The position numbers and the translations under genes were made by a program. 46,724 nucleotides of DNA from Rhodoferax sp. (GTDB taxonomy: Bacteria; Pseudomonadota; Gammaproteobacteria; Burkholderiales; Burkholderiaceae_C): contig JAGRPL010000003.1 of assembly GCA_019449595.1 (NCBI GenBank), positions 1-46,724 of the forward strand, written 5' to 3'. The notes under the pieces were generated by a model. That model did no database searches, had not been told where the DNA came from, and was given only the letters and a program-made list of their open reading frames with translations. Every line of letters starts with the position of its first letter. The first letter of the stretch is position 1. Shown here one piece after another: positions 40,843 through 46,724 of the stretch.

Positions 40843-42783
40843 TTAACTGAGCGGCTTGATGGAACCGGGCACGATTTTCGCGCCAAAGTCCCGCATCATG
40901 GCCTGCACAAACGGTGCGTCAAAAATAATCTTCTCGGCGGCGAGCTGCTTCTCGGCCGACGCCGCCTGGTTGCGCCGCCCCGGGGTGTCGGTCACGCGGC
41001 CAATCTCCACCACCAGCTTGACGTCGAACCCGGCCGCCTGCAGCGCGGCAGTCAGGCGGTCGCGGGTGCCGGCCTGGTTGAGTGACTCGCGCTCCAGGCG
41101 CAAGATCCACTGGTCGGTATCGCGCGCCACCAGCTGCGACTGCAACGCCAGTTCCCGCACCATGGCGGTGATGGCCTCGGCCTGGATGAGCTGCTGCACC
41201 GTGGAGTGCCAGAAGTCCCCCTCTTCGGTGGGCACCAGCACCGGTGCGGCCTGGGCGGCGACGGCATCGGCGCGGGTCTCGGCCTGCATGCGCACCGGAA
41301 CCGCTACAACTTTAGTAGCTTCCCGCGCAGGTTCCACGGGGGCTGCAGACCAATTTGGCTCCGAATTGAAGGCCGGATCGGTCTCATATGCGTCTTCATC
41401 GTCTGGCGCATCGGGTGCGGTGGGCGGCGCACTGTTGCGCACGGGCAGCACCTGGCCCGGTGGCACCACCGCAGCCGCCTTGGGCGATGCGTCCTCGGCC
41501 TCTTCCCATGGCTGCACCGCCCGGGGGCGGGCAGCGGGTGCGGGTGCGGGTGCGGGCGCCGCGGGCGGGCGCGCCGGTGCTGCCACAGGCGCTGCGGCCA
41601 CGGGCACACGAACCGGGGGGCTAATTAGAGTTTTTTTTTCAGCCGTTGGCGCTGCGCCTTGGGGCTTGAACGCCAGCAAGCGCAGCAGCACCATGGTCAG
41701 CGCGGCGTATTCGTCGGGCGCCAGGCCCAGGTCCGCGCGGCCGTGCAGGCAGATGCTGTAGAGCAACTGGGTTTCATCCGCCGGCATCAGGGCCGCCAGG
41801 CGGGCCGTCTCAGTGGCCTCGGGGTCGCTGTCGTCATCCGACGGGGCTGCAGCCGCAGAACCGGCACTCTGCGCCAGGGTCTGCACCACGGCCATGCGTT
41901 GCAGCACGGTGGACATTTCTTCCAGCGTGGAGGCGGCGCTCAGGCCATTGAGGCGCAAGGCCTCTGCGGTTTCCACCACGGTCTTGCCATCGCCCACAGC
42001 CAGCGCCTCGATCAGGCGGAACACGTAGGAGCGGTCCACGCTGCCCAGCATCTGGCGCACCGTGGCCTCCTGGAGCTGGCCGGAACCAAAGGCAATGGCC
42101 TGGTCGGTCAGGCTGAGGGCATCGCGCATGGAGCCGCGCGCGGCGCGGGCCAGCAGGCGCAGGGCCTGTGCCTCGGCGCTGACCTGCTCCACCTCCAGCA
42201 CCTTGGTCAGGTGTTCGCGGATGGTCTCGGGCGCCATGGGCCGCAGGTTGAACTGCAGGCAGCGGCTCAGCACGGTGACCGGCACCTTCTGCGGGTCGGT
42301 GGTGGCCAGCACAAATTTCAAATACTCGGGCGGCTCTTCCAGAGTCTTCAGCATGGCGTTGAACGCCGTGTTGGTGAGCATGTGCACCTCGTCGATCATG
42401 AAGACCTTGAAGCGCCCCTGCACCGGCTTGTAGACCGCCTGCTCCAGCAGGGCCTGCACCTCGTCCACGCCGCGGTTGGAGGCGGCATCGAGCTCGGTGT
42501 AGTCCACAAAGCGCCCGCTATCGATGTCGGTACAGGCCTGACACACGCCGCAGGGCGTGGCGGTGATGCCTCCCGTGCCATCTGCGCCCTGGCAGTTGAG
42601 CGACTTGGCCAGAATGCGCGACACCGTGGTCTTGCCCACGCCACGGGTTCCGGTGAACAGGTAGGCGTGGTGCAGCCGCTGGGTGGTGAGCGCGTTGGTC
42701 AGCGCCTGCACCACGTGGTCCTGCCCCACCATTTCGGTGAAGTTGCGCGGACGGTACTTGCGGGCGAGCACGAGATAGGACAT
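40843..42783 (-). CDS. dnaX: DNA polymerase III subunits tau/gamma
   Basis: A 646-aa clamp-loader ATPase. Domain I starts MSYLVLARKYRPRNFTEMVG, with Walker A GTRGVGKTTVSR, a four-Cys zinc site and the DEVHMLT box; domain III ends near residue 375. A Pro/Ala-rich linker (about 385-520) and the tau-specific C-terminus follow. At codons 382-385 (GAA AAA AAA ACT) is a run of nine A's; slippage in either direction leads within a few codons to a stop, giving a gamma-like form of about 385-387 aa. A dispersed repeat adds residues about 478-494. The ATG has no SD on its strand. Confidence 0.96.
   Translation of the reverse strand: MSYLVLARKYRPRNFTEMVGQDHVVQALTNALTTQRLHHAYLFTGTRGVGKTTVSRILAKSLNCQGADGTGGITATPCGVCQACTDIDSGRFVDYTELDAASNRGVDEVQALLEQAVYKPVQGRFKVFMIDEVHMLTNTAFNAMLKTLEEPPEYLKFVLATTDPQKVPVTVLSRCLQFNLRPMAPETIREHLTKVLEVEQVSAEAQALRLLARAARGSMRDALSLTDQAIAFGSGQLQEATVRQMLGSVDRSYVFRLIEALAVGDGKTVVETAEALRLNGLSAASTLEEMSTVLQRMAVVQTLAQSAGSAAAAPSDDDSDPEATETARLAALMPADETQLLYSICLHGRADLGLAPDEYAALTMVLLRLLAFKPQGAAPTAEKKTLISPPVRVPVAAAPVAAPARPPAAPAPAPAPAARPRAVQPWEEAEDASPKAAAVVPPGQVLPVRNSAPPTAPDAPDDEDAYETDPAFNSEPNWSAAPVEPAREATKVVAVPVRMQAETRADAVAAQAAPVLVPTEEGDFWHSTVQQLIQAEAITAMVRELALQSQLVARDTDQWILRLERESLNQAGTRDRLTAALQAAGFDVKLVVEIGRVTDTPGRRNQAASAEKQLAAEKIIFDAPFVQAMMRDFGAKIVPGSIKPLS
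41301..41350 (-). repeat. Comamonad-type dispersed repeat inside dnaX
   Basis: The plus strand contains CCGCTACAACTTTAGTAGCT, then TCCCGCGCAGGTTCCACGGG. GCGCAGGTTCCAC is shared exactly with the nadE copy. It encodes EPAREATKVVAV in the linker of tau. Confidence 0.7.
41621..41640 (-). other. Putative slippage site in dnaX (A9 run with stops in both shifted frames)
   Basis: On the minus strand the zero frame reads GAA AAA AAA ACT CTA ATT AGC. The heptamer A AAA AAA fits X XXY YYZ. A shift of -1 (or one extra A in the mRNA) gives GAA AAA AAA AAC TCT AAT TAG; a shift of +1 (one A lost) gives GAA AAA AAA CTC TAA. Both stops lie within 20 bases. E. coli makes gamma by -1 frameshifting at A AAA AAG, and Thermus by transcription slippage on an A9 run, both in dnaX. 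Confidence 0.72.
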
Positions 42784-42892
42784 GGGAGGTGATTCTATGT
42801 GGTGGCAGCGCCGCCCCGGCCTGCCCGGCGGAAATCTTCCACGTCCGGCACTGCCACCGTCCGGACGGCGAACCCCGAATTCGCCTAGAATA

Positions 42893-42988
42893 GACCCCGA
42901 CGGGCCCTCCCGCATGGTGAGGCGGCCAACCGGGTCAGGTGGGGAACCAAGCAGCCCTAACCGCGGAGCCAGTGCCGGGGTCGGGGTC
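42893..42988 (+). ncRNA. ffs: 4.5S RNA (bacterial signal recognition particle RNA)
   Basis: The domain IV hallmark GGTCAGGTGGGGAACCAAGC followed by AGCCC is present, framed by long complementary arms: GACCCCGAC (42893-42901) pairs exactly with GTCGGGGTC (42980-42988). The RNA binds Ffh and targets membrane proteins. TAGAAT (42886-42891) may be its -10 box. Exact ends are approximate. It is divergent from dnaX, as in related genomes. Confidence 0.93.
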
Positions 42989-43479
42989 CGTCACCTTATT
43001 CCAAAAGCCAATATTGACGCGGGTTCTACGCCCCGTTTGGCTTGCAAGTCCGCCCGAAACAACGCGAACTTAAATCCCCACTCTTCATTGTCGACAGTCC
43101 TGCCGGGAATTGCTGTTCTTCACCGCCGCTGGCGTTGACTCGCAGACTCAACGGGGACTATCGATCGACACCAATCAATTACCCAATGCGCGTAACTGGG
43201 TCATGGCGGTCATCTAAGGCTGCTCCGCTTCAAGACTGGTTCCGACCCATAGCAGCCATTCAACGAACTCACCCGATTGAGGGATGTTCAGGTGAGGCGC
43301 GGGTGGTCACAATGCAGCGGAAGCAGGCCTTTCCGCTCAGCTTACCAACGCATCCTCTAGCGTTGGAATTTTCGTGGTTTGCAAGTTTGTTATCTGAGGT
43401 CCATTCACCCAAAGCGACAAATACCCATACAGATCAATCGTTTAGCAGACTGACACTACAAGGCTCTCACTGTGGCCTG

Positions 43480-43500
43480 CCATGTTATTGCGCGGTTTTG
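43480..43500 (+). repeat. Upstream partial copy of the attI-like sequence
   Basis: CCATGTTATTGCGC here matches CCATGTTATTCCGC at 43612, and both continue with a similar TT-TGCGG-TTT pattern (16 of the first 21 bases identical). A degenerate core-like GTTAATG follows the first copy (about 43517). Confidence 0.55.
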
Positions 43501-43517
43501 CGGGGTTTCACGGTTTG

Positions 43518-43546
43518 TTAATGAATTGCACGGCAGGCAATATACT
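43518..43546 (+). promoter_or_regulatory. Candidate cassette promoter (Pc-like)
   Basis: TTAATG - 17 bases - TATACT. The -10 matches consensus at five of six positions; the -35 is weak. It would transcribe the short ORF at 43600 and then the cassettes. Confidence 0.4.
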
Positions 43547-43599
43547 GATAAAAATCAAGTGAAAACAATCACTTAGCTGCTGCAAGGGAGGCGCAGACC

Positions 43600-43650
43600 A
43601 TGACAAATGAGCCATGTTATTCCGCATTTCTGCGGTTTATATCAAGTTAG
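43600..43650 (+). CDS. 16-codon leader ORF overlapping the attI-like site (orf-11-like)
   Basis: MTNEPCYSAFLRFISS followed by TAG. AAGGGAGG lies eight bases upstream of the ATG, the best ribosome site in the neighbourhood. The stop TAG is within the GTTAGGC core, and the cassette gene's ATG follows five bases later, so ribosomes could restart on it. Class 1 integrons have a similar short ORF (orf-11) whose final AGT TAG is also in the attI core and which raises expression of the first cassette. The same role here is inference. Confidence 0.6.
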   Translation: MTNEPCYSAFLRFISS

Positions 43651-43652
43651 GC
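43611..43652 (+). other. attI-like recombination site with core GTTAGGC
   Basis: The segment ends TATATCAAGTTAGGC, compared with ACAAAGTTAGGC in attI1 (from memory). An ATGTTA lies 26 bases before the core, as against 28 in attI1. No RYYYAAC partner is found upstream, so it is not an attC. The first cassette begins immediately after the core G. No integrase gene is adjacent. Confidence 0.6.
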
Positions 43653-43655
43653 CGT

Positions 43656-44363
43656 ATGGATCCGGCTCTCGTGTTCTGCGTGTTCTGGATGTACAGCGGC
43701 TTTGTCTGGTGGCTCAAGTGGTGTCTATATCCTCATGCAGCCGTTGTTGATCCCTTGCCGCGGGCCGAGTGGCGCCCTGGGCAGGAACTCGCAGTGGTCA
43801 TCAGCCCAGATTACTGGTGGGCACTTCGCTTCAAGCATCGGCTAGATGCTGCAGCTCCGGCTGGCAGGAAGAAAGAGCTCCGGAAACGGTTCGTGGAGTC
43901 GAACAACTATCTGAACCTTGGCTTCAGCCTCGTTCTTGCTCTCCTGTGTCTCTGGCTCAGGGCTTTTGCCCCAGACTCCTTGCTGTTCCCTGTTGCATCG
44001 ACAGCAGCCATGATTCGCCTCGTCTCCCGGAGCTACGAAATTGCGTACGCGTTCGGCCGCGATGTGTTTCAAACAGGTAAGTCGTCCACCGGCCTAAACA
44101 AGCACCAACGCGTGCGACTTGCGCTATTGAGCTATTTGGAAATCTACGCATACTCTGCTGCCGCTTACACCGCACTGCCGACCTTGAAGACCGCGGCCGA
44201 TGCGGTGACCCTTTCTCTGAACGTCGGCACTCTCACGAACGTGGGGTACGCTTTTGGGTGCAATCCGGCTCCGTTTGTGGTGAACATCGTGTTCTTTCAG
44301 GTGATAACCACCCTCAGCTTGGTAGTCCTGAGCCTCGCTGCGTACTTGGGTAGAAAGAAGTAG
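43656..44363 (+). CDS. Cassette 1: membrane protein with a pore-loop-like C-terminus
   Basis: A 235-aa protein with about five hydrophobic segments (near residues 3-25, 92-112, 118-138, 160-185, 205-232). The C-terminus reads DAVTLSLNVGTLTNVGYAFG, then a Pro and a long helix ending AYLGRKK. This matches the layout of two-helix K+ channel pores (pore helix, TxTTVGYGD filter, TM2), but the filter is NVGYAFG. Channel function is inference; it may be a non-conducting relative. It starts four bases after the attI core and is followed by attC 1. An in-frame ATG at 43614 would run through attI and is disfavoured. Confidence 0.75.
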   Translation: MDPALVFCVFWMYSGFVWWLKWCLYPHAAVVDPLPRAEWRPGQELAVVISPDYWWALRFKHRLDAAAPAGRKKELRKRFVESNNYLNLGFSLVLALLCLWLRAFAPDSLLFPVASTAAMIRLVSRSYEIAYAFGRDVFQTGKSSTGLNKHQRVRLALLSYLEIYAYSAAAYTALPTLKTAADAVTLSLNVGTLTNVGYAFGCNPAPFVVNIVFFQVITTLSLVVLSLAAYLGRKK

Positions 44364-44386
44364 GTGGGAGTGAGACGCGACATCCG

Positions 44387-44438
44387 GCCTAACAGGTCGT
44401 TCGACGCGGGCGCGCACCGGTCAACTCCGCCGTTAGCG
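44387..44438 (+). other. attC site 1
   Basis: R'' GCCTAAC (44387-44393) and R' GTTAGCG (44432-44438), 52 bases in total, with imperfectly complementary interior arms (TTCGACGCGG against ACCGGTCAA). R' departs from GTTRRRY at its last two bases. It lies 23 bases after the stop of cassette 1. Confidence 0.75.
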
Positions 44439-44445
44439 TGTAACC

Positions 44446-44898
44446 ATGTTCATGCTGGATACCAACGCCTTCAATTGCGCGCTTGATAGCGGCATTGATC
44501 CCAAGGCTCTCTCCAGCCGAGGTCCGCTGTACGTGACGCACGTTCAGCTTAATGAACTCCAAAAGACCAAGAAGCCCGTGGGTCGCCTCGACCAGCTCTT
44601 GAGTGTCTTTGGCTCCGTCGAGCAGGAAAGTATTCCAACCTCTGCGGCGATTTGGGACGTTTCTGAATATGGTGCGGCTGAGTATGGTTCTGCAGGGGGA
44701 GCTTACGACGCGATGCTGGCACGCCTCGACCAATTGAATGGCGGTAAGAGAGGCAATGCGCGGGACATTCTCATCGCTGTGACCGCTCTTAAGCATAGGT
44801 ATACGTTAGTGACAGAAGACAAAGACCTCAAGGCTGTATTCCTGGAATTCGGAGGGAGCGCAGAGTCTTTCACGGAGTTGACGCGGGATGCACGCTAA
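44446..44898 (+). CDS. Cassette 2: solitary PIN-domain protein
   Basis: A 150-aa PIN-fold ribonuclease-like protein. The acidic residues of the active site are in MFMLDTNAFN (Asp5), HVQLNELQ (Glu near 36), GNARDILIAVTALKHRYTLV (Asp near 107) and TEDKDL (Asp). This is the arrangement of VapC toxins, but no antitoxin ORF is next to it. Only 13 bases separate the start from the cassette boundary and there is no SD, so translation may depend on upstream coupling. Length is slightly above typical VapC. Confidence 0.85.
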   Translation: MFMLDTNAFNCALDSGIDPKALSSRGPLYVTHVQLNELQKTKKPVGRLDQLLSVFGSVEQESIPTSAAIWDVSEYGAAEYGSAGGAYDAMLARLDQLNGGKRGNARDILIAVTALKHRYTLVTEDKDLKAVFLEFGGSAESFTELTRDAR

Positions 44899-44919
44899 CA
44901 ACTCAGTCAAGCGCCGATC

Positions 44920-44977
44920 GCCTAACAGGTCAATCCACGCGACCGCCTATGGCGGCGCGTGATCTCCGACGTTAGCT
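44920..44977 (+). other. attC site 2
   Basis: R'' GCCTAAC (44920-44926) and R' GTTAGCT (44971-44977), 58 bases. The interior hairpin is CACGCG-A-CCGCC, loop TAT, GGCGG-CGCGTG, with one extrahelical A as in attC folds. Shares AGGTC after R'' and CTCCG before R' with attC 1. It lies 21 bases after the PIN gene. Confidence 0.88.
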
Positions 44978-45113
44978 GTGCGAATCACTTTTCCCCATAG
45001 CAGTCATTCACCAGTGTCCGCATCTGGCCAGTATCTGCAGCCGCTCCATTACGGGCTGCGTTGAAACCCCGGAGCGATAAATCCGCTCGATCCCTATCCA
45101 AGACCAATTGCCC

Positions 45114-46055
45114 TCATTCGACTGGCACGGTCTGAACGCGAGTTTGCGACCAAGAGCCCAAGACGATCTCTGCGCCATCACGAATGAAGGTCATGTCGGC
45201 GGGATATTGCTCCTGAATTCTGGCGTACAGATGCAAGTCGGGCATGGAGAAGATCATGAATTCGCCATTCCCGACTGTTCCAACCAGCTTGGAGTCAGGT
45301 GACCAGCGGGTGTTTGCACCCGTTCCACCAGAAGACACTGGTGTAGCGGCAACAATTTTTCCCGCCAATGTGAGTAGACGAAGTTCTCTGGCCCGCGTGG
45401 CACTGCTGTATCCAACTGCTGCAATGTAGTTGGAGGATGGCGATAAAACGGCAGCATCAAGAACATCAAAGCCTGGGTCTACTTCACGATCAGGCATGCG
45501 CAACGGCCAAGTCCAGATGCTGAGATAGGGACGACGTATTGGGGTTGTGGCAGTCCACTTTGGTTGGTGTGCAATGAGCCAACGGCTTCTGTTCGCATCA
45601 CAAGAAACGGCTTTGATCATTTCTCCTTTGAAACCAAAGGTCTCAACAATCGAGAGGTCGCTAACCTGCCTGATCCGGAGGTCGCCCGACCACGACCCAT
45701 CCACAAGAAGACTGCCATCTGCCGAGAAAATCAAATCAGGCCCCTCGTCCTGGCGTTTTGGCCGCATGGCGAAGAGCTTCTCGCCGCTCTCCACGCAAAG
45801 TAGTGCAATTTCACCCCAAGTGCTTTTGACGGCCAACAATGCCTCGCTGGGACTAAATGCAGCACACGATGGATGTGACAGCGGATGTGAAGCCCACAAG
45901 CGCTTGCGTTGAACCAGGTCGGTTATGGAGACATCTCGACCGACAGAGGCGAGCAGGCGCTCGCTCGGTGACGCGGTCAGAAAATAGCTCTTGGGAAGTT
46001 TGAGTGAGCGAGTTACCACGGTGAAGGAGAGCGCAGATGTATGTGGAGACGGCAT
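45114..46055 (-). CDS. Beta-propeller (WD40-like) repeat protein
   Basis: A 313-aa soluble protein with repeated blade-like segments: FSPSEALLAVKSTWGEIALL, FSADGSLLVDGSWSGDLRIR, LSPSSNYIAAVGYSS and WSPDSKLVGTVGNGEFMIFS. No catalytic domain and no signal peptide were seen. ATG 46055 has AGGA eight bases upstream; ATG 46106 is possible. It lies after attC 2 on the opposite strand, so it is either a reverse-oriented cassette gene whose attC is not visible, or flanking chromosome. Confidence 0.75.
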   Translation of the reverse strand: MPSPHTSALSFTVVTRSLKLPKSYFLTASPSERLLASVGRDVSITDLVQRKRLWASHPLSHPSCAAFSPSEALLAVKSTWGEIALLCVESGEKLFAMRPKRQDEGPDLIFSADGSLLVDGSWSGDLRIRQVSDLSIVETFGFKGEMIKAVSCDANRSRWLIAHQPKWTATTPIRRPYLSIWTWPLRMPDREVDPGFDVLDAAVLSPSSNYIAAVGYSSATRARELRLLTLAGKIVAATPVSSGGTGANTRWSPDSKLVGTVGNGEFMIFSMPDLHLYARIQEQYPADMTFIRDGAEIVLGSWSQTRVQTVPVE

Positions 46056-46140
46056 TGTGACCGTCCTGACATTGACCGAACATCCCCCATTTGGGTGAAA
46101 TCCCATGTCCGCTTTCGAGGCGAAAGCCGGATGACTGCAA

Positions 46141-46724
46141 CTGACCCATTCGAGCCGACCAGACGCTCAGACTCGTCACCGCAAAGCTGTCCTCCACGGT
46201 CTCGCCTCAGCCAGAGCTTTTGGGCGCGAGGCAACCGCCTGCTGATGGACGGGAATGGTTCTCGGCCGCACTGGCTGGGCGCATAATGCCGGTTGGACAT
46301 CTAGAACCTACTTCGTGCAGGGATCTCTATCCGCCACACGATGCCTCGTTTTAGCCTCGACAATGCGACAACGCCAATTCTCGGCGGCCTTCAGGAGCCT
46401 TGCATGTCAAAGCCGTACAAGCGTGCCGACCCGCTCGCGCAGAAGAACGCTCCCAGCGACGCAGGTCGTGCGGAAAAGGACGCTGCTCGCCTTGGGCGCG
46501 ACACACGTGGGTGGGTCGCCGCCAACAAGCGCCCAGGGAAGGAGTTCGAAGCCCGACGCAACCTTCCATCCGGCCCGCTGGGAGGCTCAGGCCGCAAAAC
46601 AAATATCTCGCGATCCTCCTAGGCTGCCGCGAGACCGCCATCAGCCAGCAACAGTCCTTGGTGGTAGAGCGCTAGTGTGAATCGAACCAACTTAGGTAGT
46701 GACTCCTTGACCTGGCTCACGCAG
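46141..46724. repeat. Right copy of the long inverted repeat
   Basis: This is the reverse complement of 1-583 (five substitutions and one extra G). Just inside each copy is a different CCCCC-TTTGGG imperfect palindrome (left about 624-638, right about 46083-46096), which may mean the element once extended further inward. The copies could recombine and invert the 45.5 kb between them. Confidence 0.95.
46404..46622 (+). CDS. Small basic protein of unknown function, right repeat copy
   Basis: The same 72-aa protein as at 103-321 (MSKPYKRADPL...), identical in sequence, again with AGGAG upstream. The two nucleotide differences from the left copy are synonymous. No known family was recognised. 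Confidence 0.5.
   Translation: MSKPYKRADPLAQKNAPSDAGRAEKDAARLGRDTRGWVAANKRPGKEFEARRNLPSGPLGGSGRKTNISRSS

Larger units (their letters stand above)
42989..43595. other. Gene-poor stretch between ffs and the attI-like site
   Basis: No integrase gene or recognisable remnant of one is here, although an integron's intI would be expected to diverge from attI. The minus strand has no long open frame. The plus strand is open at 43042-43521 but its product is low-quality and resembles no family. The stretch holds a copy of part of the attI-like site (43480-43500), a hairpin (AAGTGA/TCACTT near 43557-43574) and a candidate cassette promoter. Confidence 0.6.

Noticed and set aside
42782..43138. Plus-strand ORF with GGAGGTGATT before an ATG next to dnaX
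   Set aside because: It runs through the 4.5S RNA gene in the same direction; the SD match looks accidental.
43042..43521. Open plus-strand frame of 159 codons before the integron
   Set aside because: No SD, odd composition, resembles intergenic filler found elsewhere, and no family match from memory.
46655..46700. tRNA-like text in the repeat (GGTAGAGCGCTAG... ATCGAACC)
   Set aside because: No acceptor stem and no anticodon arm can be drawn.

Overview
The window is a high-GC betaproteobacterial chromosome segment, most like the family Comamonadaceae (Rhodoferax/Polaromonas/Acidovorax relatives). This is inferred from gene order (ilvI-ilvH-ilvC-pssA-leuA; dnaX-ybaB-recR next to ffs; sigma factor-DUF3619-DUF3106) and from a degenerate repeat with a core like GATAGCTGCTTGCGCAG, a type I associate with this family. 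No species can be named from the sequence alone.

Layout. Positions 1-583 and 46141-46724 are near-identical inverted repeats (five substitutions and one indel), each carrying the same 72-aa ORF. At the left, 584-1534 holds a DUF2314-like gene and repeat debris next to tRNA-Arg(TCT) and tRNA-Pro(TGG). From 1.8 to 42.8 kb the window is ordinary core chromosome. It contains N-end-rule transferases (aat, bpt), an IclR regulator, a PBP7-type endopeptidase, branched-chain amino acid and phosphatidylserine synthesis with a leucine leader peptide and attenuator before leuA, a sigma-factor operon, dgkA, glnB-nadE, an MCP-CheW pair, soluble and membrane pyrophosphatases, a TonB receptor/binding protein/hybrid kinase operon facing a LuxR-type response regulator, moaA, an RND efflux pair, rnhA, a methyltransferase, gloB, mltD, a MAPEG protein, recR, ybaB and dnaX.

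At 43-45 kb, beyond the 4.5S RNA gene, lies a small integron-like array with no integrase in the window. It has an attI-like site preceded by a 16-codon ORF that stops inside the GTTAGGC core, two gene cassettes (a pore-loop-like membrane protein and a solitary PIN-domain protein) and two attC sites. A beta-propeller-like gene on the opposite strand follows, then the right inverted repeat.

Points most worth a second look: (i) a run of nine A's in dnaX, placed so that slippage either way ends translation at once and would give a gamma-like clamp-loader subunit; (ii) the integrase-less attI with an orf-11-like leader ORF and a partial upstream duplication; (iii) a family repeat inserted in frame in three genes; (iv) the leucine attenuator; (v) the TonB receptor-binding protein-kinase module without a permease; (vi) divergent genes whose start codons overlap in CATG.
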